Source: Numida meleagris
Taxonomy: Eukaryota > Chordata > Aves > Galliformes > Numididae
Length of the DNA: 64,000 bases
Direction of reading: 5' to 3'
Assembly: GCF_002078875.1 (NCBI RefSeq)
Contig: NC_034438.1
Span: 67,169,842 to 67,233,841, forward strand
In this document: piece after piece, positions 1 to 12,032 of the stretch
Position numbering within the stretch: the stretch's first letter is position 1
How the letters are laid out: each line of letters starts with the position of its first letter
Translations under genes and position numbers: made by a program
Notes under the pieces: model-generated
Databases searched by the model: none
What the model saw: only the letters and a program-made list of their open reading frames with translations
What the model was told of the DNA's origin: nothing

Positions 1-257
1 GGTTAATTCATAATACGTTGTAATTTTCTCCTTAGTTTATAAGTTAAAATTCAGATTCAGTTATTTTCTAATATACTTTTAAATATAATATTGTGCATAT
101 TTTCCAAGAGTAATGATGCTGAGTAAGACTTCCTTTCACTAAAAATGTTTAAACAGTCCTGATGGAATGCAATAGCAGGATTAATAAATGCTTTTTAAAG
201 ATTAATAGGTACCAGGTTTTTGGCAAAGATATGGCAAGATTTTTTAATTTCTAGCGT

Positions 258-300
258 ATCTTCAATGACTTTTCAATCTTAATGATTCTATGATTCCATG
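258..300 (+). mobile_element. CR1 LINE, extreme 3' tail remnant
   Basis: A short diverged match to the last 40-odd bases of a CR1 3' UTR: a degraded GATCTT...TTTTCAA block followed by GATTCTATGATTCCATG, the CR1 terminal octamer. It lies just upstream of a second CR1 tail of a different subfamily, so two independent insertions abut here. It is too short to assign to a subfamily. Confidence 0.5.
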
Positions 301-311
301 AAAGGAAAATG

Positions 312-595
312 CTGGATGGACAAAGGGAAGCAACAGAAAGTTGTGCCAGAGGAGATTCAGGCTGGAACAAACTATTTACTGTGAGGGTGGTCAAACACTG
401 GAGCAGGCCTCCTGGAGAGCTGGTCAGTGTCTCATGCCTGTCAGTGTTGAAGAGTCATTCGATAATACCTTTAATAATCTCATTTACCTTTTGGTTAACC
501 CTGAAGAGATCACACAGTTGGTCTTGATGGTCATTGTAGATGACCACCAATAGTTCAAACTGAACTGTTCAATTTCATTCCATATTCTACTATCA
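312..595 (+). mobile_element. CR1 LINE 3' end, older subfamily
   Basis: This reads as the last codons of a CR1 reverse transcriptase ORF and its 3' UTR. The block GTGAGGGTGGTCAAACACTGG matches the conserved C-terminal V-R-V-V-x-H-W motif, and the following sequence matches a CR1 3' UTR type that ends in ATTCTATT-like rather than ATTCTATG repeats (degraded here, near 575-590). It is heavily mutated, 5' truncated and has no coding capacity. The short open frames across it are by-products of the LINE. Confidence 0.65.
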
Positions 596-1504
596 CAATA
601 ACACAACTGAAAACAGCAATTATATAAAGTACATAAAACCAAAGAGAACTTTGCAGCTGCTGTACAACAAAAAGCATGCTGATTTTCCTTTTCTTTTTTT
701 TTTCATATCTCTTGAAACAAAATCTGTAAGAGATATGTTTTGATCCAGTTAAACTGTGGAAGGATCTGCAAGGTCCTATGGCAATATTATATTTTAAAAT
801 TGTAAATGTTATGTGTAATTGCTTGTTCACTGCCCAATTTAAACTTAAGCCAACATGAAATGTTAAAGCAAACACTTGAAAATCTACTTGACAAATTAAT
901 TTAGAGCATCGTAAAATCGTCCTGTATTTATCTATGTACCAAAGACTGTTATGGATTTTCAGCATGTTGATTTATCTACTTTATTCTGCCCCTTCAAAGA
1001 AAATGAAAATTTCATAATCAAATATGAAACATTCTTATACATAAGAAAATAATAACTACGATTACAAATAAATTATAATTATGCATAAATATTGAGGGGA
1101 AAAAAAGGAAACAAATGAATGCATTATTTTTCTGTATAGGTTATTTTTCCAAAACATATGATGAGGACCACTGTGCATCCCTTTGAGATTGTGAATGGGT
1201 TTAGACAGTAGGCAGTAATAATAGAGAACACTTCAAATGCAGATCTCTTCTGAAATTATCCTTAATTTTTACTTATGATAACATCAAATATTTGCTTCTC
1301 TCTTCTAATTCTGTAGTCCTTTAAGACTAACTGGGACAAGAGATCAGATGTCTGAAGGCACCAAAGAGTCTAAGTATGGTGATCTTTTTACAAGATAATA
1401 GGTAGTATGTATTACATTCCTATTTAGCATGTTAAAAAGTAATTAGAGAAACATGACTCTTTTTTGCTTCTCCAAAATCCCTAATGCACAGTGGGACTTT
1501 TACT
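596..1504. other. AT-rich single-copy DNA, nothing recognised
   Basis: No repeat family, splice-flanked exon or RNA gene could be recognised. A 136-codon frame on the minus strand (965 down to 555) overlaps the CR1 tail at one end, is rich in K/F/I/V, and has no motif; I treat it as chance. Confidence 0.6.
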
Positions 1505-1533
1505 TGTGTGTGTGTGTGTGTGCATGGGTGTGT
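1505..1533. repeat. (TG)n dinucleotide microsatellite
   Basis: Nine uninterrupted TG units followed by an interrupted TGCATGGGTGTGT tail, about 35 bp upstream of a CR1 3' end. Likely length-polymorphic. Confidence 0.9.
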
Positions 1534-1567
1534 ACATTCTGCTCAGTAACTTCTGTTTCAGTTATAT

Positions 1568-1749
1568 GAGGCATTGCCCAGGGAGGTTGTGGATGCCCCG
1601 TCCCTGGAGGCATTCAATGCCAGGCTGGACGTGGCTCTGGGCAGCCTGGTCTAGTGGTTGGCGACCCTGCACTTGGCAGGGGGGTTGAGACTCGATGATC
1701 TTTGAGGTCCTTTTCAACCCAAGCCATTCTATGATTCTATGATTCTATG
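1568..1749 (+). mobile_element. CR1 LINE 3' end, young subfamily
   Basis: A strongly 5'-truncated CR1 copy. It holds the final codons of the RT ORF (the block encoding [14 protein letters not shown] in CR1, here mutated), the short 3' UTR with GATGATCTTTGAGG, and three perfect ATTCTATG octamers (1726-1749), the hallmark CR1 terminus. Base-by-base comparison with the 3' end of the long copy at 41092-41266 shows only about four differences over roughly 170 bases, so the two belong to the same recent subfamily. Confidence 0.93.
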
Positions 1750-3645
1750 ATTTTGTAATGTCACAATTAACTTCACAGTGACAGAAAAGTAATTCTGTCT
1801 TGCCTTTTACATATGGAACTTAAAACTGGAAGATAGTCCAATTCCTTGCTTTTAATCCTCCCTTTTGATTTTTCATAAGAAACTGACGAACAAAGTAGTT
1901 AACTTTGCCTAGTTGTTTACTGACAGTTCGCTGGTCAAGTTCAGAAGAAAGCAAATCTAGAGGGAGCATAATTCACAGCTGTATGGCATCTTCCTTCCTA
2001 TTCCAGGATAGGCCAAAATCTCACTTGCTTTATTTTATGATATGCCAGGCCAAAAAGCAGAAGTCATGACTTTGACTTTGGTTGAATTTGAACATATAAA
2101 AAGTTTAAACAATTGTAAGATATTTGAACTCACTGCAAAGCTTAAATTAATCAGCCAAAAAGAATGACAAATATGTGAGTCCATAGATGTGCACAATTTA
2201 TAGATCTGCATTCTGATTTTAATTCGTCTGCTCTATTTTATGAAAATTAATATCCATAAAAGTTTTCTTTCGTCTTTATTTTTTTTATATTAGATGGAAT
2301 AATACCAGGGGATTCCTTGATATTGTCATTAGTCAAGTTTAGATTTCAATATTGTAGAAAGTAAATAGTTTTAAAGGATTCTGAAGAGAATTCCCTAATG
2401 AACCATCTTTATTCGGTAGAAATGAGCGCAGTCATCAGCTCACCTAAAGCAAAAAACAGTCATTTCCATTTTGGAGAATTTATCTGCTAAAGCCTATATG
2501 TATTTGTCTACATTTGGACAATTAATGGAGCAATGCTGATTGTGCAAAGTAAAAGTTCTGTGGGAATAGGTTTTATTTTCAATGAGATTATCAAGGACAA
2601 AAAATCATCCATACTGAACTTATCCATGTGTTTATTGGTATAACAAGATAAAAATCAGGATCTCCAAGCTATCTTAAACTAATTGTTATTTATGGCTAAC
2701 ACTGAATGAGATTTGCCATCGTATGATGACTGAATTTAACCTGTTTATTGGATGTAGCAGAAAGGTTCTCATTACACCTGTGGACTCAATTCCCATCCTT
2801 ATTATTCAAATCAATGTTCTTGAAAACATTTTCCACATCAGTGGAACCAAATTGGAATCCTCCGTAAGACTGCTGTGCACCCCCACTCCCCTAGTACCAC
2901 ACATAATACAAATGTCATTAACAGGCTTCTGAAAAAGCAAAGAATATTTATCTCTCCTTAGGCCTAAACTAAGCATTCCCGTACTGTCTTAGACTGTATA
3001 ACTTGAGTAGCTGTAGCAGCTTGCATGTTAATACTTATGACTAAAAACTTTTAATCCTGTTTAGCCCATTTCTTGAGCATTTTGGTTTAAATGTTTTTCA
3101 AAATTGTAAGTTAACACATGAAGCGCTAAGTGACCAGTATTTACCAGAGATGTTTATTTCCATCTTGACTATACTGGTTTATGTGGCTGGTTAGCTAACA
3201 GCACATTCCTCTTCCCTACACCTTTCTTCTTGAAGCAAGTTAATTAATTCCTTCAGCAAAAATGCATATTTTTTAAAAACAGAAAACAAATATATAATTT
3301 ATACTGTAAAAAAAAAACAAGTTTTATTTTAAAATTACAGCATGAATGTTGGTATAAATACTTCAAATGTTCAGAAGGAAAAAATAAAAAACAACACAGT
3401 ACACCAATTAGAGATTTTCTTCAAAAAGCCTATAAATTATATTCAGTGTTGGTTATATTGCAAATGCTGGATTCCAGTGTTTTGACATGACACTATGTGA
3501 ACTGCAGTGATTCCTTCATTGGAAGGAACTGATAGCAATAATTGTTGTTTTGACTTACAGCTTTTGCAGTATAATCTTTCTATGTTAATGTATGGGTGAA
3601 CATTACCTGGGTCTTCTTTTTTAAGTATTTTACAGCCCACATGTA
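1750..3645. other. AT-rich single-copy DNA, nothing recognised
   Basis: Read on both strands without finding a repeat family, coding exon or RNA gene. Short open frames (up to 94 codons) are not supported by composition, motifs or splice context. Confidence 0.55.
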
Positions 3646-3770
3646 AAAGAGGAAAAAGGAGAAGAGAAAGAAAGAGTATAAGAAACAGAGAAAAGGGAAA
3701 CAGAAAAGGAAAGGGAAAGGGAAACAAAAGGAAAGGAAAAGGAAAGAAAAAGGAATAGGAAAGGAAAAGG
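3646..3770. repeat. Polypurine (GGAAA/GAAA-rich) tract
   Basis: About 125 bases that are almost entirely A and G on the plus strand, built of irregular GGAAA, GGGAAA and GAAA units. Such mirror-like purine tracts can form triplex DNA and are length-unstable. Open frames rich in F, P, L and S on the minus strand (3443-3836) come from this tract and are not genes. Confidence 0.9.
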
Positions 3771-4037
3771 ATGTGAATATAGCAAAAAGCAGCTTTTATT
3801 GTTAATATACATGTCGCTTTGTTGCTTTAATATCACTGGGTCGAACTTGAACTTTGTTTCTTCTATGCGGCTTTCATTCTGATTTACTATTCCTCACAAA
3901 TAGGATATGCTCTATAAAACATTGCATTTGTTTTCATCTGCTCTAAAGTATTTCATTTGATGGAAGGTATCGATATGCAAACAGAGAGTGTTGTTCTTGA
4001 AGTTTCACACAGACTACTTTTTATGAATTTAGAATAA

Positions 4038-4077
4038 TTACAATACAATACAATTACAATTACAATACAATACAATT
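4038..4077. repeat. Short tandem repeat of ACAAT/TACAAT units
   Basis: Forty bases made of alternating ACAAT and TACAATT units, followed by degraded copies to about 4095. Local replication-slippage repeat. Confidence 0.8.
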
Positions 4078-5360
4078 CAGAATAATTATAATACAGCTAG
4101 AATTCTTCTAGCTTTAAATGAACTCACTCGAGAGCAATCTGGTCAAACTGCTCAAATGGTGTATATATCAACTATCATTCTGATGTCTTTAGATCTTGTC
4201 ATTTGTGTAGTCAGCAAACTTGCAAGGGCAGAAGCACTAGCTCTATACCAGCAGCTGAATAGCCTTGATCACATTTTAACCTGGTCCTTGAAATCATATA
4301 GCTTTGACATAATTACCTGTCAGTGAAACATGGGATTGATTTGTCTTTTAAAAGTATTTTTTACCTTACAGCTTCCAAACTTCCTTTTAAAATTGTATTA
4401 AATTATAGCTCTGAAACAGTTTCAGAGTGAAAAAAGTGTTAATTTTTCTACAGTCATCTCTTTTATTCAAATGTATGGACATCTTCCCACATCCTTTTCC
4501 TATTACTTTTGAGGGACATCAGGGCATAAAAAACAGTCTCAGTCTTTAATTTAGTGGTTAAAGAAAGAGGCTTATCTCACTTCAGTGAGAGCTGAATGTG
4601 GCACAGAGTTGTTTACAAAGTGAGTTTGCCTGTTAGCAGTTACAGCGTCAACCATAGGAGTGAGTACCTTCCTTGTCTATACGGTACTTCTCCATGTGAT
4701 TGAAGGAGAGTGATATTTCAAGCTAACAATGATAATTTATTATTTAGTGGACTGTGTGATTTATGTAATTTATGTATCATATTTTAAATACTCCTGAATT
4801 TTTCCCCAACTCTTTCCTGCTCGGATGTATTCATTATGTTTGCTCTTCAGCTTCTTCCATTGTCTTTGTTAAACATTCCGTGGTAAACATTTCAAACATT
4901 TACCTATATATTTCAAAACCTTAACATACTCTAACATATAAACCATAATGAAGTGTAGCTGAATGCAAGATGGAAAATATTTTCGAACAAGATGCCCAGT
5001 TTCACTAATATGTGAGATATCATAATCTCTAGATCTTTGTTAGTTACTATATTTTGCAATTTCAACATGCAAATCAGTTTATATTTTTTAACATATTCAG
5101 TGTTTAGTAGGCAGCCAAATATTTAATATCTGTTTCTCAAAAATTTTATTCTTTGACAATGTTCTCGTGTCATGGAGCTGAGGAACAACTGTTTAAATTA
5201 ACATTGAGAATACAACCAACCAGGAACTTAGCTGTATCCTCCATGCTTCTCTGAAGACTATAGCTCTAATCCATCTCAATAGTCCACACATTTTGGGTAA
5301 TTTTTTTTGTTGCTGTTTTCTGTATGTGTGTGTAAATAGCATATAAATAAATAAAATCAG
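4078..5360. other. AT-rich single-copy DNA, nothing recognised
   Basis: No recognisable transposon, exon or RNA gene on either strand. Confidence 0.55.
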
Positions 5361-5495
5361 GCAAACCTAGTGGTAGGAAAGCTATGGATGCCCCATCCCT
5401 GGAGGTATTCGTTCGATGGGGCCCTGGGAAAATTGACAGAGTAGGTTCGACCTTGCTCACAAGAGAGGTTGGAACTAGGTGATCTTAAATTCAAA
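5361..5495 (+). mobile_element. CR1 LINE 3' end, degraded
   Basis: Contains the conserved CR1 block GGATGCCCCATCCCTGGAGG followed by GATGGGGCCCTGGG and a degraded 3' UTR (GGTTGGAACTAGGTGATCTT). An internal deletion and point mutations set it apart from the young copies in the window, and the terminal octamers are lost. Confidence 0.8.
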
Positions 5496-7846
5496 GGAAA
5501 ACAACTTTCCAAAAAATGCAGCATTGAGAATAGACTCGATGTATATTTATTTGGTCATTAAAAGGAAACTCCCTCTAACTACAGTCACATTGACAGTCAC
5601 CACACTTCAACCTCATGCACGTTTACATTAACGTCTGTGTTTTCAGAAATGTATATATCCTAGATTATCTTTGGAACATTTGCAATTACCTTGTCACTGG
5701 AAGAAAAATAATGCCCATCTGTGTGCCGAATGACCCAGTAAGTCAGGCGAAGAGGCTGCTCCAGATGTTTCTGAGTTTAACTGAATTTTAATTTCTCTTT
5801 TGCAAATCACCCTTAAAACAACTGAATCAAATGCAGAAATTTATTAGCAGCTTTCAAGCTTGAGTTTCCTCCCATGGCTTAATGGGCAAATGATAGGGAC
5901 TGCAACAACAATTCTGTTGAGCTGACTGTGGTTTATTTGCCGAAGTTTCAATCTCTGTTAAGCAATACTGCAGCAGCCTTTACAAATTAAATTGTTCATA
6001 ATCCATAGGGAATTATTAGCAGCGATTCATATTTCTGTTTACATACTTTTTGTTTGCTACTGATAATAACTTATTCAGCAAAAAAATGAGAATAGTACTT
6101 CCCATGTTTTATAAGAAATATATTCCCAAAAATGGCTTCTCAGCTGGATGGAGACACTTGGCCAAGCCTGTGAATTAATACCAACAGCACATCCTCATTT
6201 CTCATTGAATGCGAATGTACCTGATTTTGATTTTACCACTAATGGTTTCAAAAGCTCTGTTTCCTGCATTCCCCCCTCTCTTTTTCTTTCTCTGTCTCTC
6301 TCTCTACCTCCCTCCCTTTAATCCCTGTCTGTTAGAATGGAGGACATACTCTGCTTTCCTCTCTCTGCTATTACATGGTATTGTATATGAAAATGTGTTT
6401 AAGATAAGCTGGCATTATGACAGAATATGAAAAAAGAAAAGACACATTTCAAGGTAATGATAGTTTTGTTTTAGACAAATTTATGTAAAACAGAAATGGA
6501 GAAAGAGGAAAACACTAAATTTGAATTCAGAAGTACTGAGTACTTCTAACAGTTAATAAAGAAACCAGGAAGAAATACAATTTGCACCAGTTTTAAAGAA
6601 AGGGGGAAAAAAATGCCACCATTACAAATAGCACTGAGTTTATGTCTAGCAAAACAAGTAGGAAGGCAGAGGCAGATAATAATGTGATTACTTTGGTAAT
6701 GATATGCATTAGATACATTATGGGAAACAATAATACTCCCTACTGAATGCAGTCAATCCAGTTATTGATTTTTCTAAATGATAAAAGCACTCCTCCAAAA
6801 CAGCAAAAAAAAGGAGATATATTTTATTTATTCTTCCTCCCTCATGAGCCCTATCTCAACAGTTCCTTTGATGCAGAGTAGTATACAGAGATAATGGAGC
6901 AATGTATATCTAATCTGACACCTACTGGGCCAGGCTAATGTTTCAAATAAAAATTGCCTGGATCACTACTGCTACTGAAAACAAAACGCATGAATAGCAT
7001 AAAGAAACTAAACTTCCTTTTTGATTCAAACTTTGTTTTTTGTTCTACTTATTTCTTCATTTCACTCCAGTTTTTAAGGACTGTCTGTGAGAATACACTT
7101 ATTACAATGAGTTAATTCATGCACTGATCCGAAGCTAGCTGAACTTCTCTGATTGGCTGCTCCAAAGTCATTACACTCCTTTTCTGCACTCCTCCATCTT
7201 ATATTTAATATGGCCAGATTTTCAACAAGCCTGCAAAATACAGACTTTCATCTGCCATTCCCTGTTTCAGAAATAAGAAATATGTCTGCCAGACAGAATC
7301 AAATCAAGCTCTGTAGCAAAGCTAGTTTTGTTCTCGACTCCTTTATTCCTGTGACAAGAATAAAGCCTCTGAATAGTTGAAGAAAAAAAAGTGCAACAAA
7401 AGTCACATGTATGATTGAACTGATACATCAGCAAAAGGAAAGCATTTGTACCAACCATTGTTATTATACCTGATTTTCATTCCTGCTCAATTCAAGTCCG
7501 GTTCTGAGTGCAGAGAACTAAAGATCTCTGTACTGTGCTGTTATCACTTGGGCAGTTTCATTTAATCCTTTCTCAGAGGTCTGGAAGTTGTTCAGGCTGG
7601 CAAAGCTCTGATCAACTAGGTGGTGTAGGTTAGCTGTTCAGTATCCTCTGCTGTCACCAGTACAAATACAGATATGATTGGTCTATACCTAACACATTTT
7701 TTCACATGAAGCCATAAAGTGAGGCACAAGATACAGTTACTATTGAAGTTAATGAATATCAGATCTTAGCGTAATACTAATGAATGGCCCACAATTTTTT
7801 TTTCTGATATTAATATGCAGCTTGGTATAAAATCAGTATCTAAAAG
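5496..7846. other. Non-repetitive DNA, possible conserved non-coding block at 5690-6060
   Basis: No transposon or exon recognised. The part from about 5690 to 6060 has low repetitiveness and several homeodomain- or forkhead-like AT core words (TTAATGGGC, AAATTAAATTG, TGTTTAC). That would suit a conserved non-coding element, but conservation cannot be seen from one genome. Confidence 0.4.
6270..6318. repeat. Pyrimidine (CT-rich) tract
   Basis: About 50 bases nearly all C/T on the plus strand, including TCTCTCTCTCT. Low-complexity repeat. It is responsible for the short leucine/proline-rich open frame around 6209-6430. Confidence 0.85.
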
Positions 7847-8170
7847 GGAGCTACAGGAAAGAAGGGGACAGACTCTTGAGCAGTGTCTGTTGTGAAAGAA
7901 AAACAGGAAATGATTTCAAGCTTAAAGAGGGTAGATTTAGGTTAGATATAAGGAAGAAGTCTTTTACAGTGAGGGTGGTGAGGCTGGTGAGGTGAACAGG
8001 TTACCTAGTGTTGTGATTGATGCCCTGTCCCTAGAGAATTTCAAGGTGAGGCTGGATCAGGCCCTGGGCAACCTGATCTAGCTGTGGTCTCCCTGTTCAT
8101 TGAAGGGGAGTTGGACTAAATGGCCTTCAGAGGTCCCTTTCAACTCTAAGGATTCTTTGATCCCATGATT
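7847..8170 (+). mobile_element. CR1 LINE 3' end
   Basis: Covers the last about 65 RT codons (GATTTCAAGCTTAAAGAGGG through the V-R-V-V-R block) and a full 3' UTR of a subfamily whose tail reads CTGATCTAGCTGTGGT...CAACTC. The octamer end is degraded (GATTCTTTGATCCCATG). It is closely related to the copy at 52508-53329, which lacks this 3' UTR. 5' truncation is typical of CR1 target-primed insertion. Confidence 0.92.
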
Positions 8171-9572
8171 TTATTATGAGATTTGGGACAGTGGCGTTAT
8201 TATTTATGGATCAAAAGTAATAATTATGCTTGACATATCTGTTAAGGAATCTAGATAATAGCCTCTCAAGAACTGAGAAAAAAAAAAACAACTAAAGAAA
8301 GAAGTCAGTTCATAATCAATGTGTATGGCATATAGTTCATGGCTTCCAATGTGATTATGTAAATGTATGCATCTGCATCTATGTTTAGAAATACAATTTC
8401 TCACAAACATATGTTCCTCACTTTTTTATTGATTTGTGTTAAAATCGTTTTGCTTGCTTATTGTGGTAGGACCCTAAGATGGCAGATTTGATTGTTACTG
8501 TCTATGGCTTTGGAATTCACTCTCAAAAACAGAGAAACAAAAATTGTGGATTCCTATCTAGGAAGTATGGCAATGATCATTCACAAATCAGAGTAGGAAC
8601 CTCCTCCAGACTACATGAGTGAGCCAGAATTTGGGACCTTTACAAAGAAGGAATTGTCCAATACTAAGCAAAATCGCACCAGCTCTGCTGCATGATATGC
8701 TCGCACTCTTGTGCTTCTGAGGATTGATATGGCTCTTACTACGGAGAGAAATGTGCACTAGGAGTTAACAGGAAACTCACAGATAGTCAGGCTGTCTGAA
8801 TTAGTAAATAAGATTATAAAAAATAAATCAGCAATAGGAGCCACCCTTGAAATGCAGAAAAAGCATGCAGCAGGGAGGACTGTCAGAACCAGTGAAAGTG
8901 ACTGAGACAGAGAGGGAAAGCTCTAGGAATGGAGGAAAGAAAAAGAAATGTTGTAAACCTAAACATCAGTAGAAGAGGTGAAGAATGAGAAGTGAAATAG
9001 AAGAAAGATGGAAGAGAAAAGATAAGAATGTCCTGGCTAACTGTTTGGGAAGAAATATTGAGTCAGATGGGCTTCATTTACATGTACTTGTTGTTTTGTG
9101 TGGGGAAAAATAGCAACACACCAATGGAATGTTAGGGAAGATGGTCACAAAAATTATATCCTACCCTGCTGCTCCTAGAATTGTAGCTCAAACACTTTAT
9201 TCATTTATTCATTTTAATAACTATTATCCTGCAGCTGAAAGAATTCCAATTTTTAGAAAATATGATGCTTTTCTGACTACACAACAATCGGTCCAGTGGT
9301 TCACTGTGGTAATGTTTGGGTCTCTCCTTTCAGTAGATTTTAAATCTTAGAAATTATAGACTGACTTAGGAAAATTGATTATTAAAAAATATATTTTATG
9401 TCTTCTCCAAAACTTCCAAAACCTCCAAAACCTTATAATGATGCCTATGCAAAATAGATAAACAAATAAAAAGCCTGCCACTAAACAGCAGCAAAAAGGA
9501 TTAACTGATCTCCATCCACTAAGGCTGGTAATGGAGTCTCCCAGTGTTGGTCTTTAAAGAAGCAAAGAGGAA

Positions 9573-9597
9573 GGCAGTCAGTTCTTCACTGACTGCC
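9573..9597. repeat. Perfect 10-bp inverted repeat, 5-nt loop
   Basis: GGCAGTCAGT is followed after TCTTC by its exact reverse complement. Stem pairing does not clearly extend beyond 10 bp, so it is too short for a microRNA precursor. It may be chance. Confidence 0.6.
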
Positions 9598-10694
9598 AAG
9601 AACAAGATCTGTTTCTGCTCCACACACCTTGAAATTAATTAAAAGTCTTCTATAGATGTCAAACCCCTTCAGGTACATCTGCTCATCATCTGCTTCCACA
9701 CTGACTTCAACTACCAAATTGGCACTTAGCACCACTGCAAATCATCTCCACTGTACATCTATAAAAGCCCAGAGAATTAAATGCTTTAGACTTCAAGTTA
9801 GGGACTGAATTTTCCTTTTTCTTAACCATTAGTTCCCCGATCAAAGTTCTCTGGTCCTACATCAGTCACAAATACCAACAGAGCTAAATACTGGTACTTG
9901 TACACTTCAGCTGAAGTGTAACTCATTCCCTAGTTACTCCCAATATGTAACGTAGACATATGTTATATACTTGAATAACATTTTTTAGAATCTAGTCTGT
10001 AGCTGCCAAAATCAATTTAGGTCACATCTTGAATAGACACACACTGCAGAATAAATCTAGTTTTTCTTGTTCTACGTTGTTGTGTGACAGAAAAAGGAAA
10101 GCTTTTCCTACTGCAATCTGTAATTTCTTCAAAAAGAAAAATTATTCCAACAATTGTTCTACATGCTTCTGCGGTATGACTCACATTTCTTTCCTGAATG
10201 ATTAATGATTGATAATGTATTATTGAACACACACGAAAATCTTTCTCTCCCTTAAAACATAATACATTTTCATTGGCATTAAAATATAAAAGATAGGACC
10301 TCTCCATTTTCAGTGTCATAGTATTTTGCTGGGAAACAATTTGTGGAAATAAACAAGAAAAGCATTTAACTAAAATGTTGATATTATCTGGCTACACATT
10401 TAAACATCTCTATGAAGTGAGGCTAACAGAGTATGGAAACTTAGTTAAGGAAAGAAACTGTTTTTGAAGATTAAATTCTAAGAGTGAGGAGGAGAAGTAC
10501 ATTATTAATTAAAGTAGTATTTAAGATTCTAAAGATGTTCTTGCATTTTCAATATTAAAAAAGTTACAACTATTTAATATGTTATGTTCTCTTTTTTTTC
10601 CTTTCTTTAGACCCAGCCCAGTTTTCTAACATAGTTAGCTCTCCAGTTGAGAAAGAGATCATTCTTCAAAGACGAAATGCTGTCTTTACACACT

Positions 10695-10726
10695 TCCTGT
10701 ATTCCTAGCATAGCACGAATACAGGA
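10695..10726. repeat. Perfect 10-bp inverted repeat, 12-nt loop
   Basis: TCCTGTATTC and GAATACAGGA are exact reverse complements separated by 12 bases. The flanks pair poorly, so a microRNA hairpin is unlikely. Confidence 0.6.
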
Positions 10727-11466
10727 CTTCAAGAAAAACTGCCTGTGCTAATTTTGAGTAGAGTACCACAGTAATATTTTTGTCATTTTCACATTGCCTA
10801 CACCTGGAAATGCCTGGAAATCTCTGCATTTCTGTTCATCCATCTGTAAAATGGAGTACAAACTGCAGCTGAGACATTTATTTTGTAACGTGCTCTAGGA
10901 ATACGGGCATTGATGTTTGTTGTGCTGCAAAAGCACTTTTGCTGAATGAAATAAAGTACTTTTAGAATGATTTTGGTATTGCTGTATGTATTCATATTCA
11001 TCTATAAGAATATTATTTTCATCCTCATTAAAATAATGCGATAATCTAGGTTGTAAGCTTTAACAACTGCTGCAGCTGCACAGAATAAATAGATTTAATT
11101 TGATTAGAAAACAGGCAAATTATTAAAACAGTAAGCATTCACATTTCTATGTAAAAATCGAAAACAATGGAAACACTTAACGTTGTTTATCATTACATAT
11201 AGGAAAACATGACAGGAGATAATGGGGTTTCCCACGTTAGCATGTTTTTAAAAATGCCTAGCTTTGACTAATCTAGAACAAATCCTCTTTCTTTTCTTCT
11301 TCTTTTTTTTTTCATACATGTGATTTTATCAGGGTATAACTTAAAAGAAATGTAAATCAAACAAAGATGCTCAGCATCTACAACAGCAGTAAAACCCTTA
11401 CTATCATTATTCTTATCAAATTCAAAAAGTCTCCTAAAGGAATATTTACATGTTCACATGTGGACT

Positions 11467-11498
11467 TGTTTGTTTGTTTGTTTATTTATTTACTTATT
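11467..11498. repeat. (TTTG)n/(TTTA)n microsatellite
   Basis: Compound tetranucleotide repeat: about four TTTG units running into TTTA units. Confidence 0.85.
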
Positions 11499-11971
11499 GG
11501 GGGATTTTTGAGCTCAATAATTATATCTTGACAAATGTAAAAAGTCAGGGAAGTTTTCAGTGATTTGTGGCTGCTACAAAAAAGGATGGTGAGTTACAGC
11601 TGAAGTATGAGCTGGATTTCCTCAGCTTTTTTTTTTCCCTCTGAACATCTCATGTTATTTAATAAGGAAACAAACTGAACCTGAAAAATATTAATTCTAA
11701 CAGCTGTTGTAGCACTTTGCTTTCTTGGAACAGTTTTATATATTATTATTATGCTGTCAGGTGTGTTCGCACTTGCATAGTGCTTCACATTTGCAGCAAG
11801 CCTACAATTTTGTATTGTAACATGGATTATACAGGAGATGCACTAAACGTATATTGTTATTTCCACAAGAGAAATAACCAGCTCTAACTGCACCCTGTCT
11901 CCACTGTGCAAAACCTGCTACCACTGATAAAATGTAGCTCTGTTGTCCTTCTCATACTTTGTTATTTTCAG

Positions 11972-12032
11972 TATTTTGGCTGACGGTGCTGGAATCCTCC
12001 ACTCGCTGACAGATAGCCATTCCGGGGAAAGG
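11972..12032 (+). other. Candidate 61-nt internal exon (unproven)
   Basis: A pyrimidine-rich stretch ending TTATTTTCAG precedes the interval, and GGTAAGTGAAG follows it, so both look like good splice sites. Only one of three frames is open: after one leading base it encodes 20 residues, beginning ILADGAGIL and ending SGER, and finishes on a codon boundary. The interval contains several CpGs, unusual in this AT-rich neighbourhood. I do not recognise the peptide. It could be a coding microexon, a non-coding RNA exon or coincidence. Confidence 0.2.

Larger units (their letters stand above)
8171..11466. other. Single-copy DNA, nothing coding recognised
   Basis: No transposon family recognised. 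Two small perfect hairpins (9573-9597 and 10695-10726) lie in it. A strong pyrimidine tract ending in TTTAG at about 10585-10611 resembles a splice acceptor, but no matching donor was found downstream. Confidence 0.5.

Noticed and set aside
555..965. 136-codon minus-strand open frame
   Set aside because: Biased to K, I, F and V, no domain, part of it overlaps an antisense CR1 tail; consistent with chance in AT-rich DNA.
3443..3836. Two minus-strand frames rich in F, P, L and S
   Set aside because: Created by the polypurine tract at 3646-3770.
10612..10709. Putative terminal exon after a strong pyrimidine tract, about 31 open codons
   Set aside because: Only an acceptor-like signal; no donor, no polyadenylation context and no recognised peptide.
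9573..10726. Two hairpins considered as microRNA precursors
   Set aside because: Stems of only 10 bp with no extended pairing; known precursors need roughly 30 bp.
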